Below, in pieces: positions 32,388 through 41,934 of a stretch of 64,000 nucleotides of DNA; position 1 is the stretch's first letter, and the number at the start of each line of letters is the position of its first letter. Source of the stretch: Solenopsis invicta (lineage: Eukaryota > Arthropoda > Insecta > Hymenoptera > Formicidae); contig NC_052672.1 in assembly GCF_016802725.1 (NCBI RefSeq), positions 2,324,749-2,388,748 on the forward strand, given 5' to 3'. Under the pieces are notes generated by a model. That model ran no database searches and was not told the DNA's origin. It was given only the letters and a program-made list of their open reading frames with translations. A program made the position numbers and the translations under genes.

Positions 32388-33617
32388 CATACAGCACAAA
32401 AAATTGCAGCAACATTTCAACAATGTTGCAATGTTGCAGATTACAATGCACTATTACGAATACATTGCAGAAACATAAATTAACAATATGCCTGCTACAT
32501 ATGCATTATAGCATATGCCTGTAATATTCCAGAAACATCTCAATATCATAATTTATTAATAAAGTAATGGCAATAAAGAGCCAAAGCAGAATATTTGCGT
32601 ATAATAATATATTAATTTAATTTATCTATAATTATTCATCCGCATTTAGCAAACTAAGGTTGGGCAACGTTAGTAAATTTTCCGCTAAATCTCTACATTC
32701 TCTAACAGTATAACCGTTCATATATCGACTGTAAGTCGACTCATCCAAGTCAAGCTTTCAAACTTGACTGCAAATCGACTTTGCATAGATATCTGCAGAC
32801 ATTCTTTAAATGTTGACTTTAAGACGTTTAGAAAAAGGCATGCGGTTCCGTGGTGCTGCGTGCATCATAGTATTATTGAGAAACATAAATATTCATATCA
32901 ATAGACAAAATAGGTCCATATATGAAGAAACCTTGATCTACATCCCAATGAACAAACAATATTTTTTAATTGTTTTTTTAATAAAAATTTTTTCATATTT
33001 AATTTAATTATTGTATTATATTGATATATATTTTCTAATTGCATACTTATTTAAACAAATAACAGAAAAGTTGTTCCAGATGCTATTCTGCATTTGCGAA
33101 ATTAGTAAAAAAAACTATATTTTGTCTTTGTTTATATAAATACTGTGTTTTAATTATACATATTTCATTTTTCTGATAACATACATTGACCTGATCTACC
33201 AGTTATATACACATATCAGCATAAAGTGTTCACAGGTCATTATGAGGAATCAGTTTGCAGCGATCATGGAGGTCAAGCAACGTTCACCAGAGTCGCGACT
33301 TAGATGGGTAATCGCTTGAAAATTTCCGAAAAAAATTCCCGAGATTTTTTTTGGCAAAAAATGTTTTTTAAAATGTTATAAAAATATTGTTTTGTTCATT
33401 GAAATTACGTGATATAATAATATTTATGTGAATATTTTGGAAAAATTCATAACATTGTTGCTGGGCTGTTCCAATTCAATATTTCAAAAAACGGACATCT
33501 TAATGTTGCTGCAATCTTCCAGCAATGTTGCAGCAATGTTTTGCAATTAATATGCAATATTACAATGTTTCAATGAAATCATTCTGCAACGTTCCTGCAA
33601 TCTTTTTGTGCTGTATG
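32388..33617 (+). mobile_element. Element D with TTGCAGCAATGTTGCA words and 5S-like core
   Basis: TIRs CATACAGCACAAAAAATTGC and (right, reversed) CATACAGCACAAAAAGATTG continue with GCAGSAACNTTGCA words on both sides. The core (about 32860-33440) matches element A nearly throughout, from CAATAGACAAAATAGGTCC through ACAGAAAAGTTGTTCCAGAT to the 5S-like block and the GTGATATAATAATATTTATG tail. It is the clearest member of the group. No protein; target duplication unresolved. Confidence 0.8.
33248..33319 (+). pseudogene. 5S rRNA-like Pol III module (copy D)
   Basis: ATCAGTTTGCAGCGATCATG, GTCAAGCAACGTTCACCAGA and CTTAGATGGGTAATCGCTTG keep 5S order and spacing. A T8 run follows within about 25 bases of the end. 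Confidence 0.7.
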
Positions 33618-34091
33618 AGTTAGGGTACCTTTCATATCGACAAGATGTAGCAATTTAAGCATGCGCTGTGGTTAACATGCACGTGATCTTTAACTTTAAT
33701 GGCGTATCCGATTTAACTCCACAAAGTGTCCCACTTCATCCCAAATCCAATGTTTCAAAATTATGACGCGTATCATTAAACATATGTTAGCTTTGTATAA
33801 AAACTCTTTGCATTCACAAAACTTAACAACAAACGAGAACTTTGCATATATTTATCTTCTTCAAATTGTGGGAAAGACTATTAAAAATAAAAACTTTGTA
33901 AATGTCGGAAAAAACTTTTTTACAAAAAAAGTTATTATGACAGAGCAGCAAAATGTGCGTGCACGTTCACCGAAGACTAATCTAAAATGGTTTGGCTTGA
34001 AGCAATAAATGGCAGCTATTGGTTGCTCTAAAATTTCACTACATAGTATATCCTATAGTAACATTGTCCCACTTCACTTCACATTCCCCTA

Positions 34092-34596
34092 TATAATAGA
34101 CTTTAAGGTCATAAATTTATTTTTCAAAATTTTTTTTTCTAAGAACAGGCAACATGTTTTTATGCTACTTACTGTATCAACATTTATTTTATTAAAAATT
34201 GGTACTTCCAACAATATTCATTTTTAAAAGCACGTGGTTTAATTATAAATGACGATAAAAAAAATATTCAACATTATAATACTTTTCTTTTATATAACAT
34301 TTTTTTACAAGCAAAGATATTAAAATAATGTTTTTTATAGACAAGGTTAGTAAAGTATTAAAAAATAAATATATTTTATGCTCTGCGCGCCAGCAAAGAT
34401 CGTTGTGCTGACAAACAAATTTTTTTTTTGCTCAAAATTGTTGGATATTGAGCATTTAAATTTTATTTAAAATTTGCCGTTTTATTATACTTGGCTCTAC
34501 ATTACATTGGTTTGTACATATTTTATAGTTTGACTTTATTTATATCTGGACATTTTCTTAGAAATTTGGTTTATTACACATTATACCACTTCTATT
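34092..34596. other. A+T-rich spacer
   Basis: No feature supported. Confidence 0.5.
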
Positions 34597-34753
34597 AAGC
34601 TGGACTCCCCACCATCAAAAATGAAGTTCTTATTTAGTTACAAATTTAGTGCTATTTAGGTGCTAATTTAGTGCCACAGTCCGATTTTTGGTGCTAAACC
34701 GTTTAGCAGAAAATTTGGTAAAAAATGGGGGGAGGGGGTGAGGGGTCCAGCTT
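34597..34753. mobile_element. 157-bp MITE
   Basis: AAGCTGGACTCCCCACC (34597) is mirrored by GGGTGAGGGGTCCAGCTT (34736-34753). The interior repeats TTTAGTGCTATTTAGGTGC-like phrases. No clear target duplication. Confidence 0.75.
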
Positions 34754-35249
34754 GATATTAAGGTGGACATGATATGGACAAGATATAAATAGCATCCATT
34801 CTATAGTAGCTTGAATATCAAAAGATTAAACGATTCTAGTCACACAAGTTTCCGCAGTAAATCTACAGATTCGGGTGAATACTTGTACAACTGTGAATAG
34901 AGGAAAAGTTGCAAAATTTTTTTAAAATAAAATTAGTAACACGCAAATTAAATATTCGAATCATTTTCATGCGTGATAAATGATATTGTCAAATTTATGT
35001 ATAATGTATAATAAATATAAATATTATATGCCGTGAGATATCTGTAATAACTAAACGTTAAATTTATCAAACATAATGTCCGTAAAGTATATTACAAGAA
35101 ATATTAAATCTGTAATCTGTCTTCTGCCTTTGATTTCACTATAAAAACAGGTACGTGGAAATCACGTTCTTTTCACGTGGATCATTTAAGTAAAACCTAC
35201 GTTACCAAACGAGTGGATGGTCCTCTCAAAAACTGTACTAAAATGCCCA
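34754..35249. other. A+T-rich spacer
   Basis: No feature supported apart from a CACGTGGATC-type phrase near 35175. Confidence 0.45.
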
Positions 35250-35780
35250 TAGAAATATAATTGATATTTCGAATTCTTCTGTAAATTTCTTCTAAATATC
35301 CGCATAATATTATATTTTAATACACCACATAATTTTAATAAATAAAACAATATTTTTATAATATATTAAAAAACATTTTTGCAATGAAAAAACTTTTTGA
35401 AGAAAATTAAAAATCAAAATCTAGAAGGACACTTAGATTGTGTATTGACGCGACGAGTGCTAGTTAAAAAGTAAGATCGTATAGAGAGAAACATTTTACC
35501 GTAGTTGGAACATGTTAAAATTTCAAATATGACCAAATTTGAGTGCTGGCTCACAACTCTTCATGGCTAACAACTCCCCAAACTCCCCTACAATAATTAA
35601 ATTAAATATGAAACAATTTTTATTAAAAAATTTTTTCAAAAAACTTTTCAATCGTTAAAAAAGTATTTCCTGCTCATTGGGATATACGAGTACATAGAGA
35701 TTTCTTTATTTATGGACTTATTATTTAGTATATTATCAGTCAAAAATAATTATTTGTTTCTCAACAGTACTGTGTTCAAG
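35250..35780 (-). mobile_element. Copy E of the 5S-element core, lacking the 5S block
   Basis: The minus strand shows the left core (TTTATTTATGGACTTA context, GAGCAGGAAATACTTTTTTA, TTTAATTTAATTATTG) and the right core (AAAACATTTTT, TGTTTTATTTATTAAAATTA, GTGTATTAAAATATAATATT, GCGGATATTTAGAAGAAATT), but the intervening 5S-like stretch is replaced by about 150 unrelated bases at 35420-35580. Either an ancestral 5S-less form or a replacement. Confidence 0.5.
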
Positions 35781-36205
35781 AAAAAAATCTTGAATTTTAA
35801 AATTAAAAGAGCACGAGCATAAGTTTCAAAAGTTAATATATGATGTTCAGAAACATGCATTTATAGCTAAACTGAATAATCCCGCAGATGAAAAAAATTG
35901 ATTTTATGAGCTTAATGTGTCTATTTCCATATATCATCAAAATAATAAAATTTCAACATGGATTACGTAGGATAAAAATTAATTTATATTTACTCATGTA
36001 AATTTTATGTTACTATCCCGTATTTTTATCACTTTCAAATTTAATCAATAATTCTACATGGATTATACAGGATAAAAGTCGATGTTAATTTATGCCCATA
36101 AAACCCACATTGCTATCTCCTATCTTAATTTCCGTCAAATTTCACCAGTAATTCTACGTAGATAAAATGTATTAATATCTACATAGAAGTATCCACGTAG
36201 AATTC

Positions 36206-36292
36206 CACACACGCACGCACGCACGCACGCATGCACGCACGCACGCACGCACGCACGCATGCACGCACGCACGCACGCACGCATACACATCT
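36206..36292. repeat. (GCAC)n microsatellite
   Basis: ACGCACGCACGCACGCATGC-type tetranucleotide run; surrounding sequence A+T-rich with three ATCTACGTAGA-like phrases (35960-36190). Confidence 0.95.
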
Positions 36293-36739
36293 TGCGTAAA
36301 TATTGTAAATTTTTGGTACTGAAGATAAACTTCTCTTCACGGACTTACTACATATCGTGAGCAAATTTAGAAAACTTAATAATTATTAACTTTAGGGGAC
36401 GCAGCCCCGATGATCTTGGCCTTGATATATGTTATCAAGGGCATGGCCTTGAGTAACCTTCAATAAATTTTAGCCGTTGCTCGCCCTTTGTTAAAAAGGT
36501 ATAATCATAAAATGATTGGATAATTATTTACCATTTTGGTAAATATATCGAATAGGGGAGGCTGCCCCGATGACCTAGACCTTGACATATGTTGTTACTC
36601 ACAACCCTGAGTAACGCCAAACAAGTTTTAGCCGTCGCTCGCCCTTCGTTAAAAAGTTATAATCATCAAAAGTTTATGAAAATTAAGAGCGACAGTTACA
36701 CATATATTCACATATACACATAAAAATGTAGTACAAAGA

Positions 36740-36785
36740 ACGCGTGGGCTCCGCCCCTCCTCCTGCACCTCCTCCCTGTATTTTT
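36740..36785 (-). repeat. Module M2 (GC-rich hairpin), one of six copies
   Basis: Contains GGGCTCCGCCCC and TGCACCTCCTCC. The full M2 form is TACGGAGAGGGGGTGCAG, then AGGGGCGGAGCCCCTCCCCC, then CACGCGTTCTCTGTACTA. Other copies: 36905-36975 (+), 37250-37315 (+), 39815-39875 (+), 40020-40080 (-) and 40125-40185 (+). The central GGGGCGGAGCCCC is a near-perfect hairpin, and TAACCTAACC text usually stands beside it. Confidence 0.75.
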
Positions 36786-38123
36786 CCTAATCCAACCTAA
36801 TTCTTAATTCTATTTTAGTTTAATTTTAAATCTAATATTGTAACGTGATCAATTGATTATCCTTGGCCAAATTACAACTAAAATAGGGTTAGGTTAAGTA
36901 AGAAAAAATACGGAAAGGGGGTGCAGGGGGAGGGGTGAAGCCCCTCTCCCGCCCACGCGTTCTCTGTACTACATGTGAATATTTGAGTTTTTCAGAGTTT
37001 TTTTACCAACTTCAGTTTTATACACGTATTGAGTATCCGACTACAACTAAACACAAAGAATATTGTCAAAGTACATATGAAACGGGCCATCAACGTTTCA
37101 CGCAGAATGAGATTGATCTTACAAGCTATTAGTACTGTTCTACGCAGTGTGCGTGTGCGTGTGCGTGTGCGCGCGTAACCTAACCCATAATTTTAAATCT
37201 AAGATTATTACAAATTTTGACAAAATTAGGGGTAGGTTAGGTTAGAAAAAATACGGAGAGGGGGTGCAGGAGGAGGGGCGGAGCCCCTCCCCCGCCCACA
37301 CGTTCTCTGTACTATATTTTTATATGTAGAGGAGAAGAGGGTATTATGGCTACTGTCGACAACATGGTTACCCCTATTATTTCCGTTATTAGATGACGTA
37401 TTCTAACAATTGCGTATGAAGTTATTCATTTAGTAGCCCGCCGTTTTTTAGTGATGTTAATATGACAATACATAATAAGTAACAATTGTTATAAGGCATT
37501 TTTACTTTTGAGCACTTCTAAACTTTTTCAAGGTTCACCTTTAATCTTTATTTACTCATAGTTTCTCATTATTCTTAAACTTGAGTTTATTATCACACGA
37601 ATGTATTTACACTTGAGTTTTTTTTTATTATTTACCTTTTTATTCAGCTATACACATTTTGAGTTATACAAAGTTAAAACAATAACATGAAATTTCATTA
37701 ATATTGCCTTTTAAGCGAAATTTTTATATTGAAATATTTCTTCAATAAATCGATCGTCATTCTAGAGAGCGGTGTTTAGAAACATTAAAAACATTATTTT
37801 ATGCTTGTTGTTTAATGTTTGTAACGAACCGCCTTCCGACCCCCCCCCGGACCGCCAAACCGTCCGAACCGTCCGGCCGAACATCCGCCGGACGGCCGTT
37901 AAACGGCGCATAGCGCCTAATAAATACACGAATATCGGAGCAAACAAGCGATCGCTCCCGCGCTCTCATCTTCGCGCGCACGCGCTCTCGTTCCCGCGCC
38001 GTCCGTAGCCACGATATGCGCGCGTGGTCCGGAGCGAGAGACCCGAGATCGAGTGGCGGGGATGCTGCCGCCGGACCGCTCCGCCGTAACGCGCCGCGCA
38101 TCCCCCTCACCACGATCCTCGGG

Positions 38124-38130
38124 TATATAA
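38124..38130 (+). promoter_or_regulatory. TATA box of the GC-rich LTR
   Basis: CTCGGGTATATAAGGCGACG, 305 bp into the LTR, nearly the same offset as in the 2.9-kb LTR at 18837. Confidence 0.6.
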
Positions 38131-38914
38131 GGCGACGTTCGTCGGAGGCAGGGACCTGATCCGCTTCTGGCCGGTCCGCCGAACAGAAGTCTCCCCAGGT
38201 TGTCACTGAGATCGAGCGCCTCGGTCTCCGCTAAGTTACTTAGCTGGCAGCCGCTTCCGAGTCCGATCCCGAGCTCCGATTCCCGACTCGTCAACCTGGG
38301 CTCAAGTACACTTGGGCCCCGTCAAGTCACTTGACACGAAGGCGATTCTCCATCCACCCTGCCTCCCGAGTCCGACGCCACCTCACGTACGGGGGTACGG
38401 TGCTCCGTGCCTCCACCAAGCGCACTTGGCGTGAGGGGGTGTCCCCCGGCGAACATTCGCGGTCTTAACCGCCTCGCGACGGTCCGCGCTACGAAGCTGA
38501 CGACGAAACACGGATTCGTGTACGCGCCGCGCTCACCGCTCCCCGCGCCGCGCTACCACCGAACGTCACGGCCACAAAAACAAGGCCGCCGGGATTCGCA
38601 GAAAAACACGCGACTAAATTCCACGAACCGCGTCTCGCACGACAGGTGAACCTGTAAATAGATTCCCGCGTATATAGACTACGCCGAGCCGAATTTCTGT
38701 GTCACGTCCGTCCGCGCGCTTAACCGATTTAACTCTGGATATATGTATCGCGTCCGTCCGAGCGTCTAAGAGAATTAAGTTTGTATCACGTCCGTCCGCG
38801 CGTCTTGTAAATCTAAGTTCTACAAGTTTGTATCACGTTCGTCCGCGCGTTCGAACACAAGGCTCTGTACCGCATCCGTACAACCGCCGATGCCAATGTA
38901 ACAACGTCTAGTAG

Positions 38915-38920
38915 AATAAA
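38915..38920 (+). terminator. Poly(A) signal of the GC-rich LTR
   Basis: AATAAA inside GTAGAATAAACACATTG, about 110 bp before the LTR end. Confidence 0.5.
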
Positions 38921-40395
38921 CACATTGATATTTTCTACTTTTAAGAAAACGTCTAATTCCTCCAAGCGGCCTTTCGCGCCCGATCCTGTACCGTCGACCG
39001 TCCGTGCGCGAAACACGGTCGTTACATGTTAAACAGAAATAAAATGATATTTTTAACTAAATTTCTACTGGTATTTTTAAAGTTACTGAACGCAAGAAAA
39101 TTCTATATTAGAAAAATTTTAAACAATGGAAAATTAAAAGTAATATAATTTTGTAACAAGATACTGTGTTTCTTCTAAACTAAACTAACTTTTTTAAATT
39201 ATTCTTACAGATAGCCATATTCCAACCACTTTTTTTCTGCCACCGATTATGCAGAGCATTAAATTTTTATAAATTCCGTCCTAAATAATAAATATCTCAT
39301 TACTTTGAGCCTAGAATCTGTCAAACAACACTTTGACGAATGTAATCGTTCAAGTTTCAATAGAAAATATTAATTATAAACAAAATGATTTAATAAAATG
39401 AAAATGGGTACCATATTATCCTCTTCTCCTCTATATGTGAGTATATGTGTAGTTATCGCTTTTAATTTTCATAAATTTTTTATGATTATAACTTTTTAAC
39501 GAAGGGCGAGCGACGGCTAAAACTTGTTGGACATTACTCAGGGTCATGACCTTGACAACATATGTCAAGGTCAAGGTCATCGGGGCAGCCTCCCCGATAT
39601 ATTTACCACCATTTTTCTTAATTATTTCAGAAAATATTTGTTTTACAAAAAAATGTATCAAACAAAAAAAGGAGCTCGTAATAAGCTCTATAAAAAAAGT
39701 GATATACATATTTTATCTATCTTCAATATTTTAGTCGTTATAATAAAAAAAACTGTTTTAAAATGAGCTAACCTAACCTCATGAGCTATCCTAACTATGG
39801 TTGGGATAGATTAGAAAAAATATAATGAGGGGGGTGCTGGAAGAGGGGCGGAGCCCACACGTTCTTTGTATCTTTGAGTTTATCTTTTTGATAATAGAAT
39901 TGACGCATTTTTTTCAAATTATGAAAGATGTGTATTAGTAATAATATTAATAAAGTATGTGAATAAAACTAAAATTGGTAAAAAACTCTGAAAAACTTAA
40001 AATTTGACATGTGTTACAGAAAACGTGTGGGTGGAGAAAGGGCTCCGCCCCTCTCCCTGTACCCCTTCATCGTATTTTTTTTAACCTAATTTATCTTAAC
40101 TGAGGTTAGGATAGGATAGAAAAATACGGAGAGGAGGTGCAGGGGCGGAGCCCCTCCCCCGCGCACGCGTTTTCTATTACCCATATAAAACAGTATTAAC
40201 AATTACATAGGCCTCGTCCCGCGTGGAAAGTCGAAAATTTATTAAAAATTTTCACAAACTTTTTATGATTATATAACTTTTTAACGATGAGCGCGCGACG
40301 GCTAAAACTTGTTGGAGGTTACTCAGGGCCATGTCCTCAATAACATATGTCAAGGCCAAGGTCATCGGAGTTGGGTGTTCTCTAAAGTCAATAAT

Positions 40396-41934
40396 TACCA
40401 AAAACTTTTTACATAAAATAAATATTTTCCAAATGTTCAAACGTAAATATACTTTGAGTAATGACTTTAAAACATTCGTATTAAGTTCATAAATATTTGG
40501 ACTGGATTGAAACCAAATCTGGATTTCTAATGGATCGTTTGCTGTCCTGGACTTTTGGGAGGCACGATTTAAGTTGCCTACTTTCATAACAGGCTGCAAA
40601 GAGAAGTTAATTTAGTTAAGTTAATTTTGCTTTAAAGTTAAACATTGTAGTATTAAGATCCCGAGATCAAGTACTATAACTTTCAACATTCACTTGCGTA
40701 CAAATCAGAGTGTGTCAAATGCAAAAAATAATAAAAATACTTTAAGTAGTATACATTTAGCAACTCTTTCTTATCTATTGTTTATACTTTACATAGCATA
40801 CATCCTAAATCTTGTAAAACAAGAATCACTCGAAAATTACACACATTTAATTTTTATTGTATAGAAGTGAAATTTTGATTTTTATTAAAGTGCTAAACTA
40901 ATAAAATTACATAAACTCTTTTCCACTCTTTAAAAATAACATTTTTAAATGACTGTATAAGATTTAGAGAGTAAATAATTTTTTATTTTTTTTTTTAAAC
41001 AAAATTTTTTAGAAAATTTAACGCAGAGATTTAATTATAAATACTCGCATTTTGAAAATATTTTGTATTTATATAAAATATCTGTTCTAACAAGTTTTTC
41101 GATGCTATTACCGCATAGACCATGTATAAAGTTAAACGAATATGAGAGAGGAGATGTTAGCTTGATCTCGGCAGTAGATCACCACGCCTGCGGTGACATT
41201 TTTAGATTATCGCAATACAGGGAAGCTGGCGTAGTAGGGTAAACCGCGAATGTCATGAATGCTTAGCGCGTCAACAGGTAGAACCCTCCTTCTTTCTACT
41301 TGCTCGATCTCATTCTTCTTGAGCCTTCGCAAATTCATTTCGATTATTTAATTTGTCTCGCGACTCACAGATGAGTTATTTGCGGTCGTACAAACGAAAA
41401 ATGAAAATTAATTTACGATTTTAATGAAATTATGTATCCGTACCGATCACATTTACAGGAATTTAAAAAATATAAAAATTTCATAGATTATCTCATTATT
41501 ACATTTGAGTATCTATATAAAATTTGAACATAAGTCTCTTATTGGTTCAAAAACGATTTAATTTTTTATTTGCATTTGATCTTTATGTAAAATTGCGTTT
41601 TATTGTACTTTATTTATGAATTCAATAAAGTAGCATTACAAACTACATAAAACGTTTTACATATAAAAAACATTAATAAACATTTGTGCAAAATGTATGT
41701 TTATTTAAATTTACCTATTTAAAAGTTATTTACTTAAAACTGCAACAAAATGGTCATTTATGCTATGTAAGGCATTATTAGCCTTCAAATAGTACATTTA
41801 ATTTGAACATATAATGGTACACGGCGCGGGTGTAAATTGAATTTTAATATTTTGAATTGTAAATATAAGGATTAAAATAGAAATTTCTTGAAAATCATAT
41901 TTTTCCACTGTACAATTTTCTCAATCTTCTACAA
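40396..41934. other. Spacer with an unassigned GC-richer block
   Basis: Mostly A+T-rich. 41100-41400 is distinctly richer in G+C (GATCTCGGCAGTAGATCACC, CCACGCCTGCGGTGACA) and is not repeated elsewhere in the window, so it may be single-copy host DNA, for instance a regulatory element. No coding frame supported. Confidence 0.4.

Larger units (their letters stand above)
32022..34089. mobile_element. TA-flanked TIR element hosting element D
   Basis: Left end GAGGAATGTGTGGAAGACAT, right end reversed GGGGAATGTGAAGTGAAGTG, with TA outside both (32020-32021, 34090-34091). A second inverted phrase lies inside: GGGGTGAAATGGGACACAAT (32222) against CAAAGTGTCCCACTTCATCC (33723). Element D occupies its middle. 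No convincing protein. Confidence 0.55.
37820..39026 (+). mobile_element. GC-rich solo LTR with 4-bp target duplication
   Basis: Begins TGTAACGAACCG and ends CGGTCGTTACA, flanked by TGTT on both sides (37816-37819, 39027-39030). The 1.2-kb body is strongly G+C-rich and CpG-rich against an A+T-rich background. Four partly diverged repeats of CACGTCCGTCCGCGCG with TTTGTATCACG lie at 38700-38850. A TATA box and an AATAAA are correctly placed. No internal retroviral genes remain, so it is a product of LTR-LTR recombination. Confidence 0.85.
37329..39431. mobile_element. TA-flanked TIR element split by a solo LTR
   Basis: GAGGAGAAGAGGGTATTATG (left) is mirrored by the reversed right end GAGGAGAAGAGGATAATATG; TA lies outside both (37327-37328, 39432-39433). 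Without the LTR it is about 0.9 kb. Its left part holds the module also seen at 26685-26820. No protein. Confidence 0.8.
36535..39605. mobile_element. Inner foldback of the M1 family
   Basis: Arms share GGTAAATATATCG, GGGGAGGCTGCCCCGATGAC, ACATATGTNGTNA, GCCGTCGCTCGCCCTTCGTT and TTTTCATAAA plus CACATATACTCACATAT-type text. Without the TA-flanked insertion it would be about 950 bp long. Confidence 0.75.
36386..40395. mobile_element. Outer level of a concentric palindrome (M1 repeat family)
   Basis: 36386-36510 and 40250-40395 are inverted copies that share CTAAAGTNAATAATTA at their outer edge, then GGTCATCGG, ATAACATATGTCAAGG, GTTACTCAGGGCCATG, CGGCTAAAACTTGTTGGA and TTATGATTATA. Inside lies a second inverted pair (36535-36735 and 39430-39605) of the same family. 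Between them are several G+C-rich hairpin modules. Probably one foldback inserted into another of the same family. Confidence 0.7.

Noticed and set aside
33763..34008. 81-codon frame next to element D
   Set aside because: No motif, composition typical of A+T-rich DNA, and it lies in the arm of a TIR element.
37799..38294. Arg-rich minus-strand frames of 125-135 codons
   Set aside because: Opposite strand of a GC-rich LTR; GC-rich DNA has few stops. No homology recognised.
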